Assembly (NCBI GenBank): GCA_023474155.1 | Contig: JAMCYJ010000011.1 | Span: 1 to 26,654, forward strand | Direction: 5' to 3' | Origin: Candidatus Martarchaeota archaeon | GTDB taxonomy: Archaea > Micrarchaeota > Micrarchaeia > Micrarchaeales > Micrarchaeaceae | DNA length: 26,654 nt | In this document: positions 14,626 through 21,551 of the stretch, piece by piece | How positions within the stretch are numbered: position 1 is the first letter of the stretch | Layout of the letters: every line of letters starts with the position of its first letter | Made by a program: the position numbers and the translations under genes | The notes under the pieces: model-generated | What the model was told of the DNA's origin: nothing | Database searches by the model: none | The model's input: only the letters and a program-made list of their open reading frames with translations

Positions 14626-15087
14626 GTGGATATGTCAATAAAACTTGATAATGATTTTGAAGTTTATAACGCCGAGCAGGAAATTCTCGGCAGGCTGGCC
14701 AGCATCGTAGCAAAGCAGCTGCTGAATGGCAAAAAAGTCGCGATAGTAAACGCGGAAAAGGCGCTGCTAAGCGGAAACAAGAAAGGCATAATCGAAAAAT
14801 ACAGGACAAGGCTGAATCTTGTAGAAAAGGCAAATCCTGCGCATTCGCCATACTGGTCAAGAAGGCCTGATTTGCTTGTAAAAAGAATCGTCAGGGGGAT
14901 GCTTCCGTACAGGAAGCCTTCAGGCAAAGTGGCATTCAAGAGGCTGTTTGTATTTATGGGCATGCCTGAAAACATAAACGCAGGAAATATTAAAAAACTG
15001 AATATAAAAGACCCGAAAAAGATTTTTGTCAATACAATTTCCATAAGCGAGCTTTCAAGGCTGCTCGGGTACAATGCGAAAATATAG
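14626..15087 (+). CDS. rpl13: 50S ribosomal protein uL13
   Basis: A large-subunit protein, 153 residues from GTG 14626 or 151 from ATG 14632; the start is not decided by the sequence. Signatures are AEQEILGRLASIVAKQLLNGKKVAIVNAEK, HSPYWSRRPDLLVKRIVRGMLPYRKPSGKVAFKRLFVFMGMP (typical archaeal/eukaryotic centre), and a C-terminal leucine-rich helix. It is 41 bp after the eL18 gene and 8 bp before uS9, in one transcription unit. Confidence 0.95.
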   Translation: MDMSIKLDNDFEVYNAEQEILGRLASIVAKQLLNGKKVAIVNAEKALLSGNKKGIIEKYRTRLNLVEKANPAHSPYWSRRPDLLVKRIVRGMLPYRKPSGKVAFKRLFVFMGMPENINAGNIKKLNIKDPKKIFVNTISISELSRLLGYNAKI

Positions 15088-15095
15088 GAGATTAC

Positions 15096-15608
15096 ATGGA
15101 CGAGACCACCACAAATAACGAAGCAAAGAAGCCCGCGCCGAGAAAAACCAGAAAGCAGGCTCCAAAGGCGCCATCGCAAAAGGCAAAAAAAACAAATGCA
15201 AAGTCGATAACTGTCATTGCAACCGGAAGGAGGAAGAGCGCGGTAGCCCGCGCAAGCGTATCAAATGGAGACGGAACAATATTAATCAACAACAAAAATC
15301 TTGAACTGATCGAGCCAAAGGAGCTGAGAAGCATTATAATGGAGCCGTTTTCGATTTCGCCGACTGCTGCTCAAATCCAGGACAAGGTAAGCATAAAAGT
15401 CAATGTTTTCGGAGGCGGCATGAGCTCCCAGGCGCAGGCGTCAAGGAATTCGATTTCAAAGGCCATGATAGCATTTGTCAACAACGATTCAATCCGCAAC
15501 GAATTCAATGACTACAGGTATATGATAGCTGACGATCCGAGGAGGGTAGAGTCAAAGAAGTTCAAGGGGCCGAAAGCAAGGGCAAGGTTCCAGACATCCT
15601 ATAGATGA
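15096..15608 (+). CDS. rps9: 30S ribosomal protein uS9 with basic N-terminal extension
   Basis: A small-subunit protein whose C-terminal tail reaches P-site tRNA; the tail GPKARARFQTSYR is intact. The body TVIATGRRKSAVARASVSNGDGTILIN and the central VNVFGGGMSSQAQASRNSISKAM are diagnostic. Compared with a usual archaeal S9 of about 130-135 residues, this one (170) has about 36 extra N-terminal residues made mostly of Lys, Ala, Pro, Thr and Glu, disordered and positively charged. The start is firm: GGAGAT, 3-nt spacer, ATG. Confidence 0.95.
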   Translation: MDETTTNNEAKKPAPRKTRKQAPKAPSQKAKKTNAKSITVIATGRRKSAVARASVSNGDGTILINNKNLELIEPKELRSIIMEPFSISPTAAQIQDKVSIKVNVFGGGMSSQAQASRNSISKAMIAFVNNDSIRNEFNDYRYMIADDPRRVESKKFKGPKARARFQTSYR

Positions 15609-15711
15609 GCTGGTTTTTCTGCGTGCTGTTTTAAACGGCAATGCAATATCTTCATGGTAAGAATTATAAATATTCTGTAATATAATAAAAATAAATATGG
15701 CGGTGAATCGA

Positions 15712-15927
15712 ATGCCTGCGCAAAAAATAAAGAAGGAGGAGATATTAAAGACTATAGACAGCCTTTTAGACGGCGTGTGCGGAAATGACGAGATTTGCTA
15801 TAAAGACATGATAAGGAGGATAGACTCCAACAGCATCCTGCCAGAAGTATGGAAGAAAATAGCACGGGATGTCGTAGCGCTCAAAAAGCAGCACGCTGCT
15901 TCCGATGGAAGTTCGCCGGCAAAATGA
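15712..15927 (+). CDS. Unknown small protein between rps9 and rpoN
   Basis: A 71-residue helical protein with KIKKEEILKTIDSLLDGVCG, CYKDMIRRIDSNSILPEVW and a polar C-terminus. Two Cys are 8 residues apart, which is not a zinc-ribbon pattern. The frame opens at ATG 15697, but GGTGA with a 4-nt spacer points to ATG 15712. A TATA-like stretch (ATTATAAATATT, about 15663-15674) suggests its own promoter. It occupies a place in the ribosomal block where rpoN normally follows rps9 directly. I do not recognise it. Confidence 0.6.
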   Translation: MPAQKIKKEEILKTIDSLLDGVCGNDEICYKDMIRRIDSNSILPEVWKKIARDVVALKKQHAASDGSSPAK

Positions 15928-15981
15928 ATCCTGTTGAGCGGGTTGTTTGCAGTAGTTTAAGGTTAAAAATAAGTGATTGAA

Positions 15982-16182
15982 ATGATTATGCCTGTAAGAT
16001 GTTTTTCATGCGGCCAGGTAGTCGCGGACAAGTGGGACGAATACGATAAAAAAGTCAATAAAGAGCATGAGGACGCCGCAAAAGTGCTTGACGAAATGAA
16101 TGTGAAAAGATATTGCTGCAGGAGAATGTTCCTCGGAAATATCGAACTCATAGACGAGTTTATAACCTTTGACAGGAAATGA
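15982..16182 (+). CDS. rpoN: DNA-directed RNA polymerase subunit N (Rpo10)
   Basis: A 66-residue zinc-binding polymerase assembly subunit, homologue of Rpb10. It starts MIMPVRCFSCGQVVADKW, with the CxxC zinc pair, and has the invariant KRYCCRRMFLGNIELIDEF containing the second Cys pair. The frame opens with GTG 15973, but GTGAT lies 4 nt before ATG 15982, which gives the family N-terminus exactly. It lies in the rpoD-ribosomal protein block. RpoK, often the next gene in archaea, is not here; only about 170 bp separate rpoN from uS2. Confidence 0.96.
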   Translation: MIMPVRCFSCGQVVADKWDEYDKKVNKEHEDAAKVLDEMNVKRYCCRRMFLGNIELIDEFITFDRK

Positions 16183-16274
16183 TAAAAATATTAAACTAAA
16201 GATTATTAAGCATTAAAACTATATAATTATAGAGCTTATAATAATCAATCAGCGACTGCAATAGCGTATATTTT

Positions 16275-16303
16275 CAGGGTTTATGCCCTGCATTTAAATG
16301 CAG
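16275..16303 (+). promoter_or_regulatory. Overlapping hairpins in uS2 leader
   Basis: CAGGG (16275-16279) pairs with CCCTG (16286-16290). A 16-bp perfect palindrome (CTGCATTTAAATGCAG, 16288-16303) shares its last three bases. The two stems overlap by CTG and so compete. They lie 52-80 bp before the uS2 start and about 50 bp after a TATA-like ACTATATAATTATA (about 16218-16231), so they would be in the 5' leader. They could be a ribosomal-protein binding leader or a dyad for a DNA-binding regulator. Confidence 0.4.
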
Positions 16304-16354
16304 CATATTCCAAGCCAGGCGGCAGCCGCATGCAATCCAAACCAAGGTGTAAAA

Positions 16355-17143
16355 ATGGAAGAACAATTTATCGCAAACCAGAGCGAATATCTGGAGGCAG
16401 GAATACACATAGCGACAAAGCTCAAAAGGCCGGGAATGGAAAAATTCATATACAGAGTCAGGGAGGATGGTCTTTACTTGTTTGACCTGAAGACAATCGA
16501 TTCAAGGATAAGAATAGCCGCGGGTATGATCTCAGGCTACAATGCAAATGACATTCTCGTCACAGCATCAAGGATATACGCCATCGTCGCAGCAAGGAAG
16601 TTCGCGGAGATAATAAATGCAAAATTCATCGAAAAGAGGGTCAGGCCGGGGATATTCACAGATCCCAACAAGGAGGATTTCGTCGAGCCGAAACTTGTCA
16701 TAGTGAGCGACACGCGCAATGAAAAGCAGGCGGTCAAGGAGGCAAGCACGAAGAGCATTCCGATCATCGCGCTCTGCGATACAGACAATTCCCCGAAGTA
16801 CGTTGATTTTGTAATTCCTGTCAATAACAAGGGAAGAAAGGCCCTTGCGTTTACATTTTACTTGCTTGCGCGGGAGGTGCTCAAGGCAAGAGGGGACATA
16901 AAATCAAACGAGGAGTTCAAGTACTCTGTCCACGATTTCGAGGCGCAGCTCCAGACCGAGCAGAAGCCCGACACTGCCCGCCAGTATGTAAGGCAGTACC
17001 AGAGAGGCGCCCCGCGCGCCCACGAGAGCCCGCACCAAGCCCAGAGGCAGGAAAGGCCACAGCCAATTCAACCGCCTCCTCATGCGCCGGCTGAAAAAGA
17101 GGAATCCGCACCTACTACTCTTATCCCCAAGCCCGCAGCGTAA
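16355..17143 (+). CDS. rps2: 30S ribosomal protein uS2 with disordered C-terminal tail
   Basis: A 262-residue small-subunit protein. The core (residues 1-197) has the archaeal/SA-type signatures EAGIHIATKLKRPGMEKFIY, VTASRIYAIVAARKFAEII, RVRPGIFTDP and IPIIALCDTDNSPKYVDFVIP. The last 65 residues are Gln/Pro/Arg/Glu-rich low complexity, like the tails of eukaryotic SA and unusual in length. The frame extends upstream to 16298, but AGGTG with a 5-nt spacer fixes ATG 16355. It closes the conserved ribosomal/RNA polymerase block. Confidence 0.95.
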   Translation: MEEQFIANQSEYLEAGIHIATKLKRPGMEKFIYRVREDGLYLFDLKTIDSRIRIAAGMISGYNANDILVTASRIYAIVAARKFAEIINAKFIEKRVRPGIFTDPNKEDFVEPKLVIVSDTRNEKQAVKEASTKSIPIIALCDTDNSPKYVDFVIPVNNKGRKALAFTFYLLAREVLKARGDIKSNEEFKYSVHDFEAQLQTEQKPDTARQYVRQYQRGAPRAHESPHQAQRQERPQPIQPPPHAPAEKEESAPTTLIPKPAA

Positions 17144-17303
17144 AGCAATGCAAAAAAGCCGAGCAGGCCGATGGCGCATAGTCAGCATGGCATGCAGGGG
17201 GTTGCGGTTGAAGTCTTCCATGAGCTTATTGAATTTATTGTTCGTTATTCTGTAATGCATGTAATCTCCTGCATTATATTAATAGCTTATTAGGAAAGAA
17301 TTC

Positions 17304-17438
17304 GTGAATTTCCATTTATCAGAAAGCGTAATTGCAGTAATGGAAAAGAGAGCTGCACCATATGGCAATGGTGCAAAAGTAGACTGCATGAAGGCGTATA
17401 TCGGAAAAAGAGCATATGTAATTATTGCAAAAGATTAA
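17304..17438 (+). CDS. DUF2080-type transposon-associated small protein
   Basis: A 44-residue protein. Residues 15-44 (KRAAPYGNGAKVDCMKAYIGKRAYVIIAKD) follow the DUF2080 pattern VxxxGNGAKVxxPKxxxGKxVxVI, an AbrB/MazE-like small protein usually encoded by archaeal transposons. The GTG start at 17304 follows AGGAAAG with a poor gap; an internal ATG at 17340 is an alternative. No transposase is beside it, so it is an orphan left by an element or independently kept. The rest of the 373-bp space between uS2 and the next gene holds one 40-codon ORF (17171-17293) that I cannot support and an AT-rich promoter-like stretch near 17470-17490. Confidence 0.65.
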   Translation: MNFHLSESVIAVMEKRAAPYGNGAKVDCMKAYIGKRAYVIIAKD

Positions 17439-17516
17439 TACATTAACCTTTGTCCCAATCCCAAAAGAAAATATAAGCTTATATAATTAAACTGATGAAT
17501 AGACATAGGTAATAAA

Positions 17517-18125
17517 ATGGGGTCTAAAGAAAAACTAAAAAGCAGTATTAATGAGGTAAATTGGCAAGCTGTTTTATACGAGTGGTTGAACCACGAATAT
17601 ACTACAAGAAAAGATATCCGCAATGCGTTAAATGATAAAAATGCGGCGGGTCTAATAAAAAATCCTGATTTAAAGAGCAAACAAGAAAATTCTGCCAGAT
17701 TAAAGATGCTCTCAACTTTTAGAACCTATTTATCAGAAAAATACTTTACAAAAAGACAGTGGTCTATACAAACCTTTGATGAATCCGCACTGGATAAATT
17801 ACTTTTACCTATAGATACTGGTTGGAAATACATATCAGGCGGCTCTTATAGACCAATGGATTCCGCAAAAATTATACTAAAAAAGCCTGAGTCGTTAGAT
17901 AGTAAATTTTCTGGCAGTATCAGATATATAGAAGAAAATTACAAGATGCTATCCGAAATGAAACACAAATTAATTGTGGTAGGTAATTCACCAAGAAAAC
18001 TTGAGATTATTGAAGGCGCGCATAGACTTACTGCGATATTCTATAGAAAACTCAAAGAGCCAAACTTTGTTATAAAACCTATGCAAATTTATCGGGGCAT
18101 AAACAAAAAGAAGCTATTGAGGTAA
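17517..18125 (+). CDS. ParB/Srx-fold-like protein, accessory
   Basis: A 202-residue basic protein. The N-terminal 100 residues are helical and Lys/Asn-rich. In the C-terminal half, KLEIIEGAHRLTAIFYRKL resembles the ExxHRxxA phosphate-binding motif of the ParB/sulfiredoxin nuclease fold (family pattern IxxGxHRxxA), preceded by KLIVVGNSPRK. ParB-like domains of this size occur in DNA-modification and mobile-element proteins. The start is well supported: GGTAAT, 3-nt spacer, ATG. The gene lies between uS2 and the IPP isomerase, next to an orphan DUF2080 gene, suggesting acquired DNA. Family call is tentative. Confidence 0.5.
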   Translation: MGSKEKLKSSINEVNWQAVLYEWLNHEYTTRKDIRNALNDKNAAGLIKNPDLKSKQENSARLKMLSTFRTYLSEKYFTKRQWSIQTFDESALDKLLLPIDTGWKYISGGSYRPMDSAKIILKKPESLDSKFSGSIRYIEENYKMLSEMKHKLIVVGNSPRKLEIIEGAHRLTAIFYRKLKEPNFVIKPMQIYRGINKKKLLR

Positions 18126-18225
18126 ACCAATCTAATGCGGCACTTCGGAAAACCACTGAGTTTGTTAATTCCCTGCAAAAGATAACTATTTATATCTCAA
18201 AACCAATAAATAATATATATGGAAA

Positions 18226-18254
18226 GCTGCGCCTGATGCCGCGGCAGGAAGCGC
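18226..18254 (+). promoter_or_regulatory. GC-rich dyad in leader of the 18277 gene
   Basis: A 10-bp palindrome (TGCCGCGGCA, 18237-18246) sits inside nested complementary pairs CCTG/CAGG and an outer GCGC/GCGC pair near 18230 and 18251. A TATA-like AATAATATATAT lies just upstream (about 18208-18219). The dyad therefore falls at or just after the expected start site, as an operator or a leader hairpin would. Confidence 0.3.
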
Positions 18255-18276
18255 AAAAACAAAAAAAGGTGTTAAT

Positions 18277-18819
18277 ATGGAAATGATTATAAAAGGAGAT
18301 TTGCCAGCTATAAATAAAATAAACAAAATGCCAAAGGATTATACGAATTACGATTTAAAGAAAGATAATAACACTATGTTAGCCCAGAAACTTTCAACAG
18401 TCTTTTCGCCATCCCAGATATCGTTTCAGTTTAATAATAAAAATACAGCAGTCAAGACAAATAAGGGATACATGTCATGCGATGACAGCGTTATTGTTAC
18501 TGTAAAGGATGAGAATGGAAAAGAAAATTCATATCCTATATCAAAAGAGGAATTTGATGCTACATACGAGAAGGCAGGCGATAACTACATACTCAAGCCA
18601 AACTTCGTACTTGCCCTTGAACTCAATGAGCCTTTCTATGTGCGCCATCCATGGAAGATTCAGGCTTTTTATGGAAATGAAGGCGATTGGCTGGTGAAGG
18701 AAGGCAATACACTGCGGGTTATTTCAAAGAAAGATTTCAATAAGCACTACAAAGTTTTCGGGAATTTTTTAAAGGCTCTCGCGGCTGCGGAAAAGTATAA
18801 GGAACAACTCAGAAGGTAG
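18277..18819 (+). CDS. Unknown protein with PGDYG-like C-terminal segment
   Basis: A 180-residue protein. Its C-terminal third, with FYVRHPWKIQAFYGNEGDWL then VKEGNTLRVISKKDFNKHYKVF, looks like the small beta module in which a Gly-Asp-Trp/Tyr turn is followed by a Lys-Phe-x-x-x-Tyr strand (PGDYG-type). The middle (SVIVTVKDENGKENSYPISKEEFDATYEK) appears to repeat the same module: GxxYxISKEEFxxxY parallels VISKKDFxxxY. GGTG with a 5-nt spacer supports ATG 18277. Function is not recognised; there is no signal peptide. It lies in the accessory stretch between uS2 and IPP isomerase. Confidence 0.6.
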   Translation: MEMIIKGDLPAINKINKMPKDYTNYDLKKDNNTMLAQKLSTVFSPSQISFQFNNKNTAVKTNKGYMSCDDSVIVTVKDENGKENSYPISKEEFDATYEKAGDNYILKPNFVLALELNEPFYVRHPWKIQAFYGNEGDWLVKEGNTLRVISKKDFNKHYKVFGNFLKALAAAEKYKEQLRR

Positions 18820-18934
18820 AACAGTCAAGGGGCAGGCAGGGCGTAGCAGTGTAGGTATTACAATGCCTTTGGCCGCATCGCCCCGCAGGCAAAATAAAGA
18901 AAGCAATAAATTAATTAATCTCCTAATTATATCC

Positions 18935-19405
18935 ATGCACAGCAACATAAAATTCATACACTGCGCTATTCCTGATCTTGATTTCAATGACATCTCGATA
19001 CTGCAAAGGATAACAGTCAAGGCAGGAAATAACCAAAATCAGATTGCTGTTAGATGCCTTCCATTTGCGCTGCATGTCTTTTTTAATCCGGAATCTAATA
19101 ATAAAGAAAAGCTGCTAAAACTTAAAAAAACAACAGGGATTCGCTTATTCGTTTCCTCCAAAAACACAAAAAGCCTTTTTATATTGCACAAAAATAATAT
19201 AATACGGCGGAAGCTAAATGCGGTTGATACTGTTCAGGCAGGCGACGGCCTTGATGCCGCAAAGGCGATAAGGCTCGGGAAGATTCCTGTTATAAGCGAT
19301 AAAGAGAGAGTGGGTCTTATTGAAAAGCAGCTGAAAATAGTCATGTTCCTTACTAATTCAAAGCATATAGCGCAATTGTCAAAGGCGGCAGTTGTAAGAA
19401 TATAA
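18935..19405 (+). CDS. Unknown alpha/beta protein upstream of IPP isomerase
   Basis: A 156-residue basic protein from ATG 18935. The frame extends to ATG 18863, but the first 24 residues of that form are polar and the upstream AT-rich stretch (AATTAATTAATC, about 18908-18919) fits a TATA box about 25 bp before ATG 18935, a leaderless arrangement. Strands such as IAVRCLPFALHVFFN and IRLFVSSKNTKSLFIL alternate with Lys-rich turns, followed by DTVQAGDGLDAAKAIRLGKIPVIS. I recognise no family or catalytic motif. Confidence 0.55.
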   Translation: MHSNIKFIHCAIPDLDFNDISILQRITVKAGNNQNQIAVRCLPFALHVFFNPESNNKEKLLKLKKTTGIRLFVSSKNTKSLFILHKNNIIRRKLNAVDTVQAGDGLDAAKAIRLGKIPVISDKERVGLIEKQLKIVMFLTNSKHIAQLSKAAVVRI

Positions 19406-19555
19406 TAAAATATTTTGCATTTTTACATTCTTTAAATTTTAGAGCAATATTGTTAAAAAATCGAAAAATTACAAACCCCCTATCAAGCAATAAAAAATCG
19501 ACTGTTAGGCTTTAGAAGTGCAACTTTAATAAAAATTAATGAACCGAATGATAAA

Positions 19556-20611
19556 ATGGCTGATCCGACATCCTCAAGAAAGCTTGAGCATATAAACATA
19601 TCTTTGAATAAAGACGTCCAATTCAAGGCCACTAACCAGTTTGAGAATGTCCTGCTGTTTCCAAAAAAATCAAAAAGAACGGCGCAGCCAGAAGCGGATA
19701 TATCTACGTTGTTCCTCGGCAAAAAAACAGGCGCCCCGATATTTATCTCTGCTATGACAGGGGGCCATGAAAAGACATTTCAGATAAACAAGAATCTGGC
19801 AGAGGCGGCAGACGAATTCAACATTCCAATGGGGCTTGGAAGCCAAAGGGCAATGATAGAACACAGCAATCTCGCATACACTTATGACGTCAAGAAATAT
19901 TATGATATAATCTTGCTTGGCAACATAGGGATTGCCCAGCTTGCAAACTACAGGCCTTCCCAGATAGAGCGCATGCTGGACGATGTGCGCGCAGACGCGC
20001 TATGCGTCCACACGAATCCTGCTCAGGAGATAGCTCAGCCTGAGGGAAATCTCGGATTCAAGAATGCATTTGCCAACTTGAAATCGCTTGCAGAAGTTAT
20101 TGATTACAAGGTGATAGTCAAGGAGGTTGGAAACGGCATATCAAAAGAAGTAGCTGAAAAGATCGGCAGGACAAAAGTCTACGGAATAGATACAGGAGGA
20201 GCAGGCGGGACAAACTGGATTGCCATAGAACTTTTCAGGAATTCTTCGCACGATATGGATTTCATAAAAGAGTGGGGCATTCCTACAGCGCAGTCGCTGA
20301 TTGAAATAAAATCCGTGTTCAAAAGATTTGTTACTGCAACAGGCGGCATACGCACTGGTTCTGACGTGGTAAAGGCCATTGCGCTGGGCGCGGACTCCTG
20401 CGGGATAGCAATGCCTATGCTTAAAGCAAACAAGAACGGCAGCAAAGGCATAAAGCAGCACCTTGCTAAGTTAATAGAAGAGATAAAGTACGAGATGGCG
20501 CTGCTCAATTGCGCAAGCATCGACGATCTAAAGTCACTGAAGTTCGCAATCAACGATCCGCTTTCCAATATCTTAAAGCAGAGAAACATAAACATGCATT
20601 ACAGCCGCTAA
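19556..20611 (+). CDS. fni: Isopentenyl-diphosphate delta-isomerase, type 2 (FMN-dependent)
   Basis: Interconverts isopentenyl and dimethylallyl diphosphate for archaeal lipid synthesis, using reduced FMN. Signatures in order are SSRKLEHI at the N-terminus, GAPIFISAMTGGHEKTFQIN (FMN binding), MGLGSQRAM, a VHTNPAQE segment holding the catalytic Gln (family HLNxxQE, with Thr here for Leu), KEVGNGIS, YGIDTGGAGGTNW, and the phosphate-binding TGGIRTGSDVVKAIALGAD. The 351 residues match the family. ATGAT with a 3-nt spacer supports ATG 19556. In many archaea this gene is close to the uS2 block; here accessory genes separate them. Confidence 0.96.
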   Translation: MADPTSSRKLEHINISLNKDVQFKATNQFENVLLFPKKSKRTAQPEADISTLFLGKKTGAPIFISAMTGGHEKTFQINKNLAEAADEFNIPMGLGSQRAMIEHSNLAYTYDVKKYYDIILLGNIGIAQLANYRPSQIERMLDDVRADALCVHTNPAQEIAQPEGNLGFKNAFANLKSLAEVIDYKVIVKEVGNGISKEVAEKIGRTKVYGIDTGGAGGTNWIAIELFRNSSHDMDFIKEWGIPTAQSLIEIKSVFKRFVTATGGIRTGSDVVKAIALGADSCGIAMPMLKANKNGSKGIKQHLAKLIEEIKYEMALLNCASIDDLKSLKFAINDPLSNILKQRNINMHYSR

Positions 20612-20612
20612 T

Positions 20613-20646
20613 GCATGCCGTCCGGTAACAGCCTTTGCGGGCATGC
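20613..20646 (+). terminator. Inverted repeat after IPP isomerase stop
   Basis: GCATGCC (20613-20619) and GGCATGC (20640-20646) are exact complements with a 20-nt loop, beginning 2 bp after the stop codon. No strong T-run follows, so it may stabilise the 3' end rather than terminate. Confidence 0.35.
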
Positions 20647-20736
20647 TTAGCAGCGAAATGCATCGCCCTAAAGCTATAAATATCATAAGAGCGCAAGCAT
20701 AATCGATAGCAAAGATGAAAAATAAATTGGGGTATT

Positions 20737-21252
20737 ATGGACAAATCAAAAACCAAAGCAGGATCCTCCCTTGGCAATGCTTTAAGAGCGAGAGACGAAA
20801 AGCCTGTCATAATCCAAAAAGATTTTCAGAAAAAATTACCCTCAGACACAGTGCTGGCAGTATTCCACTACCTCGGAGAGGGTTCAATATTTTCATCAGA
20901 CTTGAATAGGATAAATGCTGCTTTTTACAATATATCCCAAAGAAAGGAATTCAAAGTACTATTCAAGGAATTTTCTTTTGACACGGCATGCGGCATACCT
21001 TATACAGAAACAATAAGCACGGCTATAACCAAAATGATCAGGTCCGACCGCTTAGAAGGTTCATTCCTGCAGAATATATATAGAATGCCAAAGTGCAATC
21101 TTCCATATCAGGAACAATACCTTGATTCGATATTTTCCGATGAAGAAAAGAAGCTGCTCAAAAAGGTGGCAGAGCTGTTCAGGGAACTCATAAGCAAGGA
21201 TGGAAGTGGAATAAATAATAAACTAAAGCAGGCAAATGCCAAAAATAAATAA
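20737..21252 (+). CDS. Unknown helical protein, accessory
   Basis: A 171-residue protein. After a basic, probably flexible N-terminus (to about residue 30) it is predicted helical. Distinctive segments are VLAVFHYLGEGSIFSSDLNR, FKEFSFDTACGIPYTETIST and SIFSDEEKKLLKKVAELFREL. The layout suggests a winged-helix-like or small interaction domain, but no motif lets me name it. It is separated by about 300 bp from the large phosphoesterase gene, with AT-rich promoter sequence between, so cotranscription is not evident. Gene call is supported by length and codon-like composition. Confidence 0.6.
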   Translation: MDKSKTKAGSSLGNALRARDEKPVIIQKDFQKKLPSDTVLAVFHYLGEGSIFSSDLNRINAAFYNISQRKEFKVLFKEFSFDTACGIPYTETISTAITKMIRSDRLEGSFLQNIYRMPKCNLPYQEQYLDSIFSDEEKKLLKKVAELFRELISKDGSGINNKLKQANAKNK

Positions 21253-21551
21253 CCTTACAATCGAGGGCAATGCGGGCTTTGTGAAGAGAGAAAATAAATA
21301 GGGCGTTATCTCTAAAATCCTCAATAAAAATAAACAAAAACCGCGGGATGCATGCATTGCGAGGAAAAACAAGTATCAAATAAAGTATTATTGTAATAAT
21401 AAAGATAAAATGGTTACAAATTTTTACTCAATACATTTAAATACTTTAATATGAAAATAATATCTGATTGGGTAAAAATTATAAAAAGATGATAGGAGAC
21501 AATGCGAAAGGTAATGCAATAGTAATATTTAGCTGTTAATGGTTGAATTTA
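21253..21551 (+). promoter_or_regulatory. AT-rich gap before the large phosphoesterase gene
   Basis: About 300 bp with no supportable ORF. The right half is strongly A+T. A TATA-like TAGTAATATTTA at about 21520-21531 lies some 25 bp before ATG 21552, which fits a leaderless transcript. No tRNA, box C/D motif pair or repeat was found. Confidence 0.4.

Noticed and set aside
16904..17260. A 118-codon minus-strand ORF across the uS2 tail
   Set aside because: It mirrors the low-complexity Pro/Gln/Arg tail of uS2 and has no independent start signal or family.
17171..17293. A 40-codon plus-strand ORF with a hydrophobic C-terminus between uS2 and the DUF2080 gene
   Set aside because: No ribosome-binding signal, no recognisable family, and the length is within chance expectation.
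21481..21545. ATGATAG near 21489 as a box C of a C/D guide RNA
   Set aside because: It does not match RTGATGA fully and no D/D' box (CTGA) follows at a suitable distance.
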